Shown: positions 53,209 through 62,033, counted from the first letter of the stretch. The stretch: 64,000 nucleotides of DNA from Chlorobiota bacterium (GCA_016710285.1 JADJXR010000001.1:3412501-3476500); one strand, 5' to 3'. The notes: generated by a model not told the origin, from the letters alone. Translations and numbers: made by a program.

Positions 53209-55437
53209 ATGTTTGTCGGACGCGAAGACGAAATCCATCGAATCCATCAATGCTTTGCCACCCCGGTCCATCCCACCGATGCGGTGGGCGCGGAACCAGC
53301 ATCCATCATCGCAATGTACGGGCTGTTTGGCGCGGGGAAAACCACACTGCTGCGGCGGATCCGGCGGATGATTGAAAAGGAGCGGCTGGCCGATGCCATG
53401 TTCGTCGTCAACGAAGACGTCAACACCACCTCGCTTCCGGAATTCGTCTATCACCTTGCCACCGGATTTATCTCCCTTGACGCAGCGATCCCCCGCTTTT
53501 ACATTGACGAGACCGATGCCCGCCGCCGCCGCTACTTGCAAATAATGGGGCGATTGGGGGCCGACACCATGCCGCTGCTGACCAAGCTCCGCGCCGAACT
53601 TCACCATCAATCCAGCCACCCAACTGCCGAGGGAACGGCGATCGAGTCGGAACTGCTGATGCTGGAGCACGCCGTGAAAAACCAGTTCAACAACCCCGAC
53701 GACCAGCGGCTAACGCTGAACACCGGGAACGTCCTGGCCGAGTCGTTCATCGTGGACCTGATGAACACGATGTTCCCCCTATCCGACGACATCGAATCGC
53801 TTGGTGCATACCTGCAAACCGGGCAAACACCAAAGCGGATTGTGATTGTGATTGATACGTTCGAGAAAATCACGCCGCTGCTGAACCCGTGGCTGCTGGA
53901 ATCCCTGCTCCCATATCTCTACGAAAAACGATTCGGCGATTTCCATTCCTACCGAACCCCGTACCTGCCAGCAGGAACCTTCGTGCGGGAGTTCTTCGAC
54001 GTCCGGTTTGTGATTGCCGGGCGCGAACGCTTGTCGCTGACCGATCTGGAACGCCGCTGGGACCGCTATCGCGAGGCGTTGGTGGAAATCCCGATTGGCC
54101 CATTTACCCGCGACGAACTTGCGGAGTTTCTGCGGCTGAATGGATTCAAACCGGAAGACGTTGCCGAGCGGGTGATTGAGCTTACGCAGGGGCTTCCCTA
54201 CCTTGTCACCTTGTGGGCCGATGCCGCACGCGCCAGCAGCGAAGGGGCCGAGCAATCGTTTGTGAACGCCCTGGCCGAGCAGCGGATTTTTTGGTACAAA
54301 ACCGACGAGCAACGGGAATGGATCCGCGCCGCTGCCTTCCTTGATTGGTTCGATGCCGACGCGCTCCGCTGCTTCCCAGCGGTTGGCCACGATGCCGAGC
54401 GGGCTTTTGAGTATCTGCGTAACTCCAGCGAGGTTTCGCGCCCAAGCGTTTCCATGCCCGGGAAGTACGAGCTGCATGGGATCATCCGCGACGCGCTTCG
54501 CCAGGCCACGTTCCAGCAAAGCAGCGAGCGGGGCCAGGCGTTTGTGGAATCGGCAACCGCGTTTGCGAACGCTTGGGGAGTGCTTTCGCGGTTTGACTTT
54601 GTGGAGCGCGATCTGCTTCGCCGCCTTGCGTTCTTTGCTTGGTTCGATAGCGAAGCAATCCGCCGATACTGCGGCGGGCAGGCGCACCGGGTGAGGGCCA
54701 TGCTGGACACCGCCCCCGATCTGTTCCTGCCAACCAACGGAACCGGGCACCGGCTTTCCGCCGACGCGGCCCAGGTGCTGGAACGCTACAACCGCCGCGT
54801 GGAGATTGGAACCTACCAGCAACGGCTGCAAGAAGTGGAAGCAATATGGCAGGAACGGAAAAGTGAGTTGGAGCAGCAGGCCCAAGAACTTCAGCAGCGA
54901 TTGGCGAAGGTGGAGGAGGAGCTTCGGATGAAAAGCGCGGAGCGGAGGATGAAAGCGGAACTCCACCAATCAACACGGGGGACGATGGGGGTGCTGGAAT
55001 CCGATCTGCAAACCGCACGGAAACGCCGCCGCCAGGGCCTGACCGACCGCGAAGCAGTGATTGCGCGGACCAGTTTCTTCTTTATGGTGCTTTGCTTCCT
55101 TGCCTTCCTGAGCGTCCGCTCAACCCCGATTGACCCGGCAACGCAGGAACTTGTCCGCTCCGCAGCGTTGGCGCTGACGCTTCTGTTCACCTTCGTTTTC
55201 ACGCTGATGCTGGGGCGGATTCTGTACTTGCGCAGCCGCAAAAAGGAGCTGCGCGACTTGCGCGAAGATGAGGTAAGCACCGAGGATCGCCTATCCAGCA
55301 AGCGGTATGAGCTTCACACGCTTGGGGCCGAAGCGGAGATTGCCGAGCGTGCTATTGCCGCGCTAGAAGAAAAGCGCGCACAGCTGCGGAAGGAGATCGA
55401 AGAGCGGCAGCGATTGCTGCAACTCCCCTACGTGTGA
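53209..55437 (+). CDS. Membrane-anchored STAND/AAA-type ATPase with coiled coils
   Basis: A 742-residue protein that begins directly with MFVGREDEIHRIHQCF, the usual entry to an AAA_16/NACHT-like NTPase. Walker A is GLFGAGKTT at 38-46; the Walker B strand is RIVIVIDTFEK with Asp216. VRFVIAGRERLSL and IELTQGLPYLVTLWA match the sensor and GLP-type motifs of STAND ATPases. A winged-helix-like helical region covers about 340-520. A Glu/Gln-rich coiled coil at about 535-610 is followed by two membrane helices (about 621-637 and 650-673) and another coiled coil to the end. No leucine-rich, TPR or WD repeats are present. It could be a signalling or defence switch at the membrane; its target is unknown. 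Confidence 0.7.
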   Translation: MFVGREDEIHRIHQCFATPVHPTDAVGAEPASIIAMYGLFGAGKTTLLRRIRRMIEKERLADAMFVVNEDVNTTSLPEFVYHLATGFISLDAAIPRFYIDETDARRRRYLQIMGRLGADTMPLLTKLRAELHHQSSHPTAEGTAIESELLMLEHAVKNQFNNPDDQRLTLNTGNVLAESFIVDLMNTMFPLSDDIESLGAYLQTGQTPKRIVIVIDTFEKITPLLNPWLLESLLPYLYEKRFGDFHSYRTPYLPAGTFVREFFDVRFVIAGRERLSLTDLERRWDRYREALVEIPIGPFTRDELAEFLRLNGFKPEDVAERVIELTQGLPYLVTLWADAARASSEGAEQSFVNALAEQRIFWYKTDEQREWIRAAAFLDWFDADALRCFPAVGHDAERAFEYLRNSSEVSRPSVSMPGKYELHGIIRDALRQATFQQSSERGQAFVESATAFANAWGVLSRFDFVERDLLRRLAFFAWFDSEAIRRYCGGQAHRVRAMLDTAPDLFLPTNGTGHRLSADAAQVLERYNRRVEIGTYQQRLQEVEAIWQERKSELEQQAQELQQRLAKVEEELRMKSAERRMKAELHQSTRGTMGVLESDLQTARKRRRQGLTDREAVIARTSFFFMVLCFLAFLSVRSTPIDPATQELVRSAALALTLLFTFVFTLMLGRILYLRSRKKELRDLREDEVSTEDRLSSKRYELHTLGAEAEIAERAIAALEEKRAQLRKEIEERQRLLQLPYV

Positions 55438-55455
55438 TGCCTTTGGTTATCGGAG

Positions 55456-56055
55456 GTAGCGGCCCCGACCTCCGTCGGGGCCCAGTCAGATGGCGCCGAA
55501 GGCTAAAGACCTTCGGCTACCTTTAAGAGGGGGGTAGCGGCCCCGACCTCCGTCGGGGTTGATAACAGGTCTTTAGCCTGCCGAGTTAGATGACGCCGAA
55601 GGCTAAAGACCTTCGGCTACCTTTAAGAAGTGGGTAGCGGCCCCGACCTCCGTCGGGGTTGATAACAGACGGGGTAGCGGCCCCGACCTCCGTCGGGGCC
55701 CAGTCAGATGGCGCCGAAGGCTAAAGACCTTCGGCTACCTTTAAGAGGGGGGTAGCGGCCCCGACCTCCGTCGGGGTTGATAACAGGTCTTTAGCCTGCC
55801 GAGTTAGATGGCACCGAAGGCTAAAGACCTTCGGCTACCTTTAAGAAGTGGGTAGCGGCCCCGACCTCCGTCGGGGTTGATAACAGACGGGGTAGCGGCA
55901 GGTCTTTAGCCTGCCGAGTCTTCTTTAGCCTGCCCAGATAGAGAAGATAACGTCGAAGGCTAAAGACCTTCGGCTACCTTTAAGAAGTGGGTAGCGGCCC
56001 CGACCTCTGTCGGGGCCAAGTCGCCGAAGGCTAAAGACCTTCGGCTACCTTGAGA
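55456..56055. repeat. Hairpin-rich intergenic repeat array with a 218-bp tandem duplication
   Basis: The 670-base gap between the STAND ATPase and rhomboid genes holds no ORF. It contains seven copies of a hairpin with CCCCGAC / GTCGGGG arms around a 4-base loop. It also has six copies of a hairpin whose arms are GCCGAAGG / CCTTCGGC around CTAAAGA, and GGCAGG / CCTGCC hairpins around TCTTTAG. A 218-bp block (55456-55673) is repeated in tandem (55674-55891) with only two differences, and a broken third copy follows. The two loop sequences are complementary to each other. Single relatives occur at 5121 and 15005. Units lack unique spacers, so it is not CRISPR. Confidence 0.85.
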
Positions 56056-56094
56056 ATAGCCGCCGAAGGCATTCTGGCGGGTAATTCCTCTAAC

Positions 56095-56102
56095 TATATT
56101 TG
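56095..56102 (+). promoter_or_regulatory. Perfect -7 box abutting the rhomboid start (leaderless)
   Basis: TATATTTG ends five bases before the ATG at 56108. A weak TTC lies 20 bases upstream. Confidence 0.45.
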
Positions 56103-56107
56103 CCGAC

Positions 56108-56713
56108 ATGAACTCCGAATATTTCTCGCAAGCCCCGGCGACGCTGGTGCTGATTGGCGTGACTGTGGCCATCAGCCTGTTGGGATGGAGCCGCCCTTCG
56201 TGGTGGCGATACATGGCGTTGGAACCGCACCACATGTGGACCAATCATCAATATCACCCGGTCGTCACCAGCGGGTTCCTTCATGGCGATGGAATGCACC
56301 TGCTGTTCAATATGCTGACGATGTTCTTTTTTGGCATGCCGCTAGAGGTGACGATTGGCTCGCAGAACTTACTATTAGTCTATTTCATCAGCTTGATCGT
56401 CGGGAACTTGTACCCGTACTTCAAGTACCGCCAACAGATTGACTACGTTGCGATTGGGGCCTCGGGAGCGGTTTCGGGGGTGTTGTTCTCGTATATCCTG
56501 TTCTATCCGCTGTCAACCATCTACGTGTTCATGTACATTCCGATGCCGGCGGTGCTGTATGCCCTGCTGTTCGTTGGTTACTCCATCTACGCCATGCGAA
56601 ATCGGAACGACAACGTGGGCCACGAAGCGCACCTTGCCGGCGCGGGCGCGGGCATTGTTGCCACGCTGGTCCTTGTTCCGCAGGTGATTGAGGTTATCGC
56701 AAACCACTTCTGA
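56108..56713 (+). CDS. Rhomboid intramembrane serine protease
   Basis: A 201-residue polytopic protein that should cleave transmembrane substrates within the membrane. Six hydrophobic segments are visible. HPVVTSGFLHGDGMHLLFNM at about 56-75 is the conserved L1/TM2 signature. The catalytic serine lies in IGASGAVSGV near residue 121 (GxSG) and the partner histidine in GHEAHLAGAGAG near residue 180. All catalytic residues appear intact. The next gene follows after 13 bases, and a catalytically dead relative lies two genes downstream. Confidence 0.93.
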   Translation: MNSEYFSQAPATLVLIGVTVAISLLGWSRPSWWRYMALEPHHMWTNHQYHPVVTSGFLHGDGMHLLFNMLTMFFFGMPLEVTIGSQNLLLVYFISLIVGNLYPYFKYRQQIDYVAIGASGAVSGVLFSYILFYPLSTIYVFMYIPMPAVLYALLFVGYSIYAMRNRNDNVGHEAHLAGAGAGIVATLVLVPQVIEVIANHF

Positions 56714-56726
56714 TAGCTATTCTTTG

Positions 56727-58301
56727 ATGTCCCTTTCACGCCGCATCGTTTCCGTGATTCCACAGCTTGTGTGGTGGGTTGGGGCTGGGGTGATTGTTGC
56801 CGCCGGGCTGCTTCTGTTCGGGACGTTCTGGGGCGATTCCACTATCTATCTCCCCTACGCCCGAAGCATTGCCCACGGCGATTTCTTCAGCTACAACCCG
56901 GGCGAATTTTCCTCCGGCAGCACCTCTCCGCTCTGGGCCGCCTTGCTATCAATCCCATACCTGCTTGGTGCCGATGTCTGGGGTGCGAAACTTCTCTCCT
57001 TGCTTTGTTGCCTTGCTGCGTTTGCCGTGTTGGTGCGGCTTGTTCGCGCAGTGGTGGGGGGCGTTTCCGCCGCCGCAATCGCCGCGCTGTATGCCGTCGA
57101 GATGCTGACGTTTTTTGGGGTGATGATGTACGAGTCAGGGCTGATTGTTCTGCTGGTCTCCCTGTCGCTCCTCTGCTCCTTGCGGATTGCCGAAACCTTG
57201 CGGCGCGGCGGGGACCCGGGGCTGCGCGGGTGGTTGGTGCTTGCGGCGGTTTGGGGTGCGATCCCCCTAACCCGCCCCGATTCCACCGCGTTGGTGGTGC
57301 TGCAGGCCGGCGCGTTGTGGTGGTTTGCCGGGGGGCGTTCGCGCCACGTGTTGGTGCGGCTGGCTTCGGTTGGGGTGATTGCTGCAATTCCTGCCGCCTG
57401 CTACTTCGGCTATTCCTATCTGACCGTTGGGGCGTTCTCGGTTAGCAGTGTGTGCCGTGCGTTCGCGCTGCAAGAATCGGCGCAACGGCTTGGCCCAATC
57501 GCCTACTCGAAACCGGCGCTGGGATACTTGGGGGGGATTCTGTACATGATCCTTCCGGCTGCGTTCGGCTTCGATCTGCTGCGCCGCAACGGGGCGCGGT
57601 GGTTGGGGTGGTGCGCCGCCGCCAGCGTGATCGCCTACGCATTCTTGCTGGTGTTCGTCTCCCCTGTCACCAACGATCTTGCTCGATATTTTCTGCCGAC
57701 TGCCCCACTGCTGGTGGTTGGCGTGGCAAAAACCTTCAGCATCTGGGAACAGAAAGCGAAGGAAGAGGGGGAGGGAAGGGGGTGGAGCATTGCGTTGCTG
57801 GCAATCGGCCTAATCTTCCTGCTGAAACCGATTGGGGGAATCGTGGGGGAGGCGTTGGAGCAGCGCACGCGGGGCTACAGCTTCGATGAAATTGTGGAGA
57901 AGGAGGCGGCCCAGAAGATCAACGCGATTGCGCCGCCCGGGGGAACGGTGCTGGCGTACGAGGTCCAGGATCGCTACTACCTTCGCCCGGACCTTCGGCT
58001 GCTTAGCCTTGATGGAATCACCGATGGGAAGGTGGCCCCATATTTAGCCAGCGGCGACATGGTGGCGTTCCTGAAAAAGTACCGCCCAGGCTACTACTTG
58101 GCGAACGATGCAGTGGAGTATCGTCCCTATCTTCGCAAAGGATTGCTGAACCGCGTGGTGACGGCGTTCCAGGCCGACACCACTTTGCGGCAATTCACTT
58201 CCGATGGAATGACGTTTTCGCTGGTGGAACGGCGCGCCCGCCCGATGCCGAAAGGCTTTGCCGGCTGGCGTGCACTGTTTACCATTCAATACCACAATTA
58301 A
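56727..58301 (+). CDS. Polytopic membrane glycosyltransferase-like protein
   Basis: A 524-residue protein with about nine to eleven hydrophobic helices. The N-terminal loop GDSTIYLPYARSIAHGDFFSYN, with an early Asp, then SGSTSPLWAALL, resembles GT-C enzymes (ArnT/Pmt-like and DUF2079-type mannosyltransferases) that use lipid-linked sugars. A C-terminal soluble domain (about 400-524) contains GTVLAYEVQDRYYLRPDLRLLSLDG and PGYYLANDAVEYRP. The start is ATG 56727, 13 bases after the rhomboid stop, so the two may be one operon. The fold is reasonably sure; donor and acceptor are unknown. Confidence 0.7.
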   Translation: MSLSRRIVSVIPQLVWWVGAGVIVAAGLLLFGTFWGDSTIYLPYARSIAHGDFFSYNPGEFSSGSTSPLWAALLSIPYLLGADVWGAKLLSLLCCLAAFAVLVRLVRAVVGGVSAAAIAALYAVEMLTFFGVMMYESGLIVLLVSLSLLCSLRIAETLRRGGDPGLRGWLVLAAVWGAIPLTRPDSTALVVLQAGALWWFAGGRSRHVLVRLASVGVIAAIPAACYFGYSYLTVGAFSVSSVCRAFALQESAQRLGPIAYSKPALGYLGGILYMILPAAFGFDLLRRNGARWLGWCAAASVIAYAFLLVFVSPVTNDLARYFLPTAPLLVVGVAKTFSIWEQKAKEEGEGRGWSIALLAIGLIFLLKPIGGIVGEALEQRTRGYSFDEIVEKEAAQKINAIAPPGGTVLAYEVQDRYYLRPDLRLLSLDGITDGKVAPYLASGDMVAFLKKYRPGYYLANDAVEYRPYLRKGLLNRVVTAFQADTTLRQFTSDGMTFSLVERRARPMPKGFAGWRALFTIQYHN

Positions 58302-58410
58302 ACGGGCCAACGGGGGCGAATAATTGCATGGCCGTTCCCCGTTGCATAGTTTGGCGGCATTCTTTGGCTGGCAACCGGCTTGCGGTTCTTCATGGTGTTT
58401 CGGTGGTGAT

Positions 58411-59292
58411 ATGGCAACGGAATCGCTTTCACGAATACTGTGGATTGGAACAATCGTTCTTTTCCTGTTCTACTTGCTGATCGGTGGGCTTCCGTTCAGC
58501 GCCCCGGTTGTTGCCAATATTGTTCTGGCTCCGGTTGATATCAGCGACCAGTATCAGCTTTGGCGGCTTCTAAGCTATCCGTTAGGGCCGTCGTTCATTG
58601 GCTTGCTTCTTGCCGGAATCGCCTTCGGTGCGCCGGGGGAGGAGGTGGAGAGCATCCTGGGGAAACGGAGCTTTGGGGTTGCGTTGCTTTGGCTAACGTT
58701 GGCAATTGGCGTGCTTCATGTTTTGGGGAATTGGGGGGAAAGTGCCTATGCCCTTTCTGGTTTGGAGCATCTGGCGTTGTTCACCATTGTGGGGTTTGTC
58801 TATCTGTTCCCGCAAAGCAGCGTTCGGATATTTTTCATCAACATCCCAAGCTGGTTTGTGCTGACGTTTGCTTGCGGGTTGGTGCTAATCCAAACGGTGG
58901 ATGCGGTGGTGGAAGGGGGGCACGGGGCCGGGGCATTGTTTACCGAAGGGGTGGTGACGTTGGTGGCAAGTGCCGGATTCTTCCATGCGCGATTCCAGAA
59001 ATACCGCTTCCTGTTGGGGGCGATTCGGACCTTCGAGCGGGTGGCATTCCGCCCGCAGCATAGCGGTGGCAACGTGCGCGCCGCTGGGGGGGCAATGCAG
59101 CCAATGCCGATGCGCCACGTGGCTTCGCGGGCTTTTGCCGGACGCTTGCAACCGCAGCATCCGGTCCGCCGCCAGGAGCTAAGCGATGAGGAACGGCTGA
59201 ACCAAATCCTTGACCAGATCAGCGAAACAGGCTACGATTCCCTAAGTCCCGACGAGCAGCGATTCCTTCGGGAATACTCACAACGCTTGTAA
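58411..59292 (+). CDS. Rhomboid-like pseudoprotease with DUF6576-type tail
   Basis: A 293-residue protein with six hydrophobic helices arranged as in rhomboids (YQLWRLLSYPLGPSFIGLLLAG corresponds to the L1/TM2 region). The position of the GxSG serine is replaced, and the expected catalytic histidine element in the last helix is absent. The soluble C-terminal tail (about 215-293) ends with SDEERLNQILDQISETGYDSLSPDEQRFL, a short helical motif found on many Bacteroidota rhomboid homologues. It is probably inactive and might bind substrates or modulate the active rhomboid two genes upstream. The start is ATG 58411. nuoC follows after 31 bases. Confidence 0.65.
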   Translation: MATESLSRILWIGTIVLFLFYLLIGGLPFSAPVVANIVLAPVDISDQYQLWRLLSYPLGPSFIGLLLAGIAFGAPGEEVESILGKRSFGVALLWLTLAIGVLHVLGNWGESAYALSGLEHLALFTIVGFVYLFPQSSVRIFFINIPSWFVLTFACGLVLIQTVDAVVEGGHGAGALFTEGVVTLVASAGFFHARFQKYRFLLGAIRTFERVAFRPQHSGGNVRAAGGAMQPMPMRHVASRAFAGRLQPQHPVRRQELSDEERLNQILDQISETGYDSLSPDEQRFLREYSQRL

Positions 59293-59323
59293 TCTTTCCC
59301 GATCATACATCCGAACATCTTCC

Positions 59324-59866
59324 ATGACAGCAGCAGAACGACTTGAGCAACTGAAGCAGGCGTTGCTACCGCTTCTTGCCGAACATTTTGGCGAGGAGAG
59401 TTTCCAGACCGCGGAGCACCGCAACGAGCTTTCCATCGCCATCCCACGCGAGCAGCTGACGGAGCTGATGGGATTCCTGCGCGACACCGAATCGCTTCGG
59501 TTCAACCAACTGCGCGACATCAACGCCGTGGATTGGAATCGCCGCAAGGACCGCTTCGAACTGATCTACAACCTGTACTCACTTCCCAACAGTTGGCGGC
59601 TGCGGGTGAAATGCTTCACCGACGAAAAACGCCCCCACGTTGATTCCATCTGCGGCCTGTACACCGCCGCAAACTGGTACGAGCGGGAAACCTACGACAT
59701 GCACGGCATTATCTTCGACGGCCATCCGGACCTTCGCCGGATGTATATGCCCGAAGACTACGTGGACCCCGAAACCGGCGAACCGATCTATCCGCTTCGC
59801 AAAGATTACCCGGTGATGGGTGTCCCGGGCGCATTGCCGCTTCCCGACAGAAACCCAGTGGTGTAA
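59324..59866 (+). CDS. nuoC: NADH-quinone oxidoreductase subunit C
   Basis: The 30-kDa subunit of respiratory complex I, in the peripheral arm that carries electrons toward quinone. The 180 residues contain the family motif (RFELIYNLYSLPNSWRLRVK) and the signature NWYERETYDMHGIIFDGHPDLRRMYMPEDY, followed by PLRKDYPVMGV. The length is normal. nuoD lies 39 bases downstream. The usual nuoA and nuoB do not precede it: the upstream neighbour is a rhomboid-like gene. Confidence 0.96.
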   Translation: MTAAERLEQLKQALLPLLAEHFGEESFQTAEHRNELSIAIPREQLTELMGFLRDTESLRFNQLRDINAVDWNRRKDRFELIYNLYSLPNSWRLRVKCFTDEKRPHVDSICGLYTAANWYERETYDMHGIIFDGHPDLRRMYMPEDYVDPETGEPIYPLRKDYPVMGVPGALPLPDRNPVV

Positions 59867-59905
59867 AAAAACAACGGCCCTTGACCAACCAATTCCCTGA
59901 CAACC

Positions 59906-61186
59906 ATGAATATCGGATCAACAGCAACGCTGGAGCGCGTCACCGACCTTCGCCAGCGGAAAATCCTGAGCAAGGTAATTGACAAGGATACCACGATCTC
60001 CCTTGAAGGGCGCGACCCACTGGAGAACACGATGATCCTGAACATGGGACCGCAGCATCCGGCAACGCACGGGGTGCTTCGCGTCCTGCTTCGGCTGGAT
60101 GGTGAGACCGTGGAAAAATGCATCCCCGAGCTGGGATACCTCCATCGCGGCTACGAAAAGCTGGGGGAGAACATGACCTACCATGAGTTCCTTCCCCACA
60201 CGGACCGCCTGGACTACTTGTCGCCAATGTCGAACAACGTGGCCTATGCAATGGCGGTGGAGAAGGTGCTGGGGTTGGAAATTCCCCCGCGTGCGGCGTG
60301 GATTCGGACGATGATCTGCGAGCTTGCCCGCATCAGCTCGCACCTGCTGGCAATGGGGGCAATGTCCATGGATTGCGGCGCAATCACCATGCTGCTTTGG
60401 ACCTTCCGCGAGCGCGAACGGCTGTACGACATCTTCGAGCAGATCTGCGGTGCGCGATTCACCACCAGCTACACCCGCATTGGGGGCGTTGCCAACGATT
60501 TTACGCCAGACGTGATCCCGATGATCCGCAAGTTTATTGACCAGTTCCCGGCGCAGCTTCGCGACTTTGAGGGATTGGTGAACCGCAACCGAATCTTTGT
60601 TGAGCGGGTGTCGGGCATTGGATATATGTCTGCCGAGGAGGCCATCCAGCTTGGGCTTACCGGCCCCTGCCTGCGCGGAAGCGGCGTTGCCCACGACCTT
60701 CGCCGCGACGAGCCATACCTGCTGTACGACCAGCTTGACTTCGACGTTATCACCTACGCCGACGGCGATTGCTACGCCCGCTACATGGTGCGCGGCGATG
60801 AGATGAAGGAGTCGGTGAAAATTGTGCGCCAGTTGCTGGACAACATCCCCGCCGGCCCCGTGATTGCCAACGAAGCCAAGCAAGTGCTTCCCGGAAAAGT
60901 GGAGATTTACACGAAGATGGAGGAGCTGATCCAAGATTTCATGCTGGTCAATTTTGGCCAACAGACCGAGCTAGGGGAAATCTACTCCTGCATCGAATCG
61001 CCAAAAGGTGAGCTTGGATTCTACATCACCAGCGACGGCAGCGGCCAGGCATGGCGGATGAAAATCCGCTCTCCATCATTCTGCAATCTTCAGGCCTTGC
61101 AGCCGATGTGCGAAGGGGCGATGGTCAGCGACGTGGTAGCAATCATCGGCTCCATTGACCCGGTGATGGGGGAAGCGGATAAGTAA
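59906..61186 (+). CDS. nuoD: NADH-quinone oxidoreductase subunit D
   Basis: The 49-kDa subunit that helps form the quinone-binding pocket of complex I. The 426 residues have the usual order: LNMGPQHPATHGVLRVLLRLDGE near 48, PELGYLHRGYEKLGENMTY, TDRLDYLSPMSNNVAYAMAVE and the C-terminal KGELGFYITSDGSGQAWRMKIRSPSF. The first 30 residues are a short lead sequence. No nuoE follows; a terminator and convergent lspA end the unit. Confidence 0.97.
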   Translation: MNIGSTATLERVTDLRQRKILSKVIDKDTTISLEGRDPLENTMILNMGPQHPATHGVLRVLLRLDGETVEKCIPELGYLHRGYEKLGENMTYHEFLPHTDRLDYLSPMSNNVAYAMAVEKVLGLEIPPRAAWIRTMICELARISSHLLAMGAMSMDCGAITMLLWTFRERERLYDIFEQICGARFTTSYTRIGGVANDFTPDVIPMIRKFIDQFPAQLRDFEGLVNRNRIFVERVSGIGYMSAEEAIQLGLTGPCLRGSGVAHDLRRDEPYLLYDQLDFDVITYADGDCYARYMVRGDEMKESVKIVRQLLDNIPAGPVIANEAKQVLPGKVEIYTKMEELIQDFMLVNFGQQTELGEIYSCIESPKGELGFYITSDGSGQAWRMKIRSPSFCNLQALQPMCEGAMVSDVVAIIGSIDPVMGEADK

Positions 61187-61216
61187 AAAGCGGCGCAACA
61201 GCAACGTGCCAACATC

Positions 61217-61257
61217 AAAACGCCCGAAGCAGTTCAATTGCTTCGGGCGTTTTTTTT
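61217..61257. terminator. Bidirectional terminator between nuoD and lspA
   Basis: A stem of about 15 bp (61217-61231 with 61239-61254) has A residues on its left and eight T residues on its right, so it can act in both directions. Confidence 0.88.
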
Positions 61258-61281
61258 ATGACTGCGCTCCGTTGGTGGGTG

Positions 61282-61950
61282 TTATCCCTCATGCGGCTTC
61301 TCTTCTGTTGGCAAGGCTTTGGCCTCTTCGTTATTGCTTGGCTCTTGGCTTGGTTGGTCCGGAGCAGGCTCCGATGATGAGTCCGAAGTTGAAGGAGGGA
61401 TGCTAACCGTTTGCTTCCCGCCTGCCGGGTAAAAAAACAGCAGCAACACCACCCCGATCGAAACCGCAGCATCGGCGATGTTGAAAATGTAGAACCGCTC
61501 AAGCTCGCGACCGAACAGCGAGAAATCGGGGATGTCAACATCCACAAAATCAACCACGCGACCGTAAAACAGCGAGGCGTAATTGTAGAAAACCCCGTAA
61601 AACACGCGGTCAATTAAGTTCCCCGCCGCGCCGCCAAGAATCAGTGCCAACGCAATCCGCAGGCCGCTCCAGCCATCGGCGGAGGTTTTGCGAAGAAGGT
61701 GGACAAGGAAGATGGAGGCGGCAACGCTGAACAGGCTAAGAATCACCGGCATTCCAAAATCCAACCCGAACGCCATCCCGGGATTCTCCACGAAGGTCCA
61801 ACGGAGGAAGTCGCCAAGCACCGGGCGGCTTTCGCCAAGCATCATCCCCGGATAATTCCAGCCGAAAAGGTCGAACCCTTTTACCGATAGCTTGGTGATT
61901 TGATCGAACAGGACGATCCCAATGGGGATCAGAAAAATTTTTTTCCGCAC
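61282..61950 (-). CDS. lspA: Lipoprotein signal peptidase (LspA)
   Basis: This inner-membrane aspartyl protease removes the signal peptide from diacylglyceryl-modified prolipoproteins. The 222 residues include four hydrophobic helices. The catalytic aspartates lie in GGAAGNLIDRVFYG and YIFNIADAAVSIGV. FVENPGMAFGL matches the conserved N-x-G-x-A element. The start is GTG (61950). The last 50 residues (SSSEPAPDQPSQEPSNNEEAK) are an unusual disordered tail, longer than the normal 160-170 residue family size. It is the last gene of the ileS-dksA-lspA group. Confidence 0.94.
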   Translation of the reverse strand: MRKKIFLIPIGIVLFDQITKLSVKGFDLFGWNYPGMMLGESRPVLGDFLRWTFVENPGMAFGLDFGMPVILSLFSVAASIFLVHLLRKTSADGWSGLRIALALILGGAAGNLIDRVFYGVFYNYASLFYGRVVDFVDVDIPDFSLFGRELERFYIFNIADAAVSIGVVLLLFFYPAGGKQTVSIPPSTSDSSSEPAPDQPSQEPSNNEEAKALPTEEKPHEG

Positions 61951-62033
61951 AAACGGTTCTGGTTAATGGTGGAATACTACGCTTTGATTTTTTTCCCCTG
62001 CTGCCGCAAGCCTTGGCCACGGCCTTTGCCGAA

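Noticed and set aside
55456..56055. Possible CRISPR array in the repeat region
   Set aside because: The units are variable in length, form two hairpin types, and are not separated by unique spacers of equal length; no cas genes are nearby.
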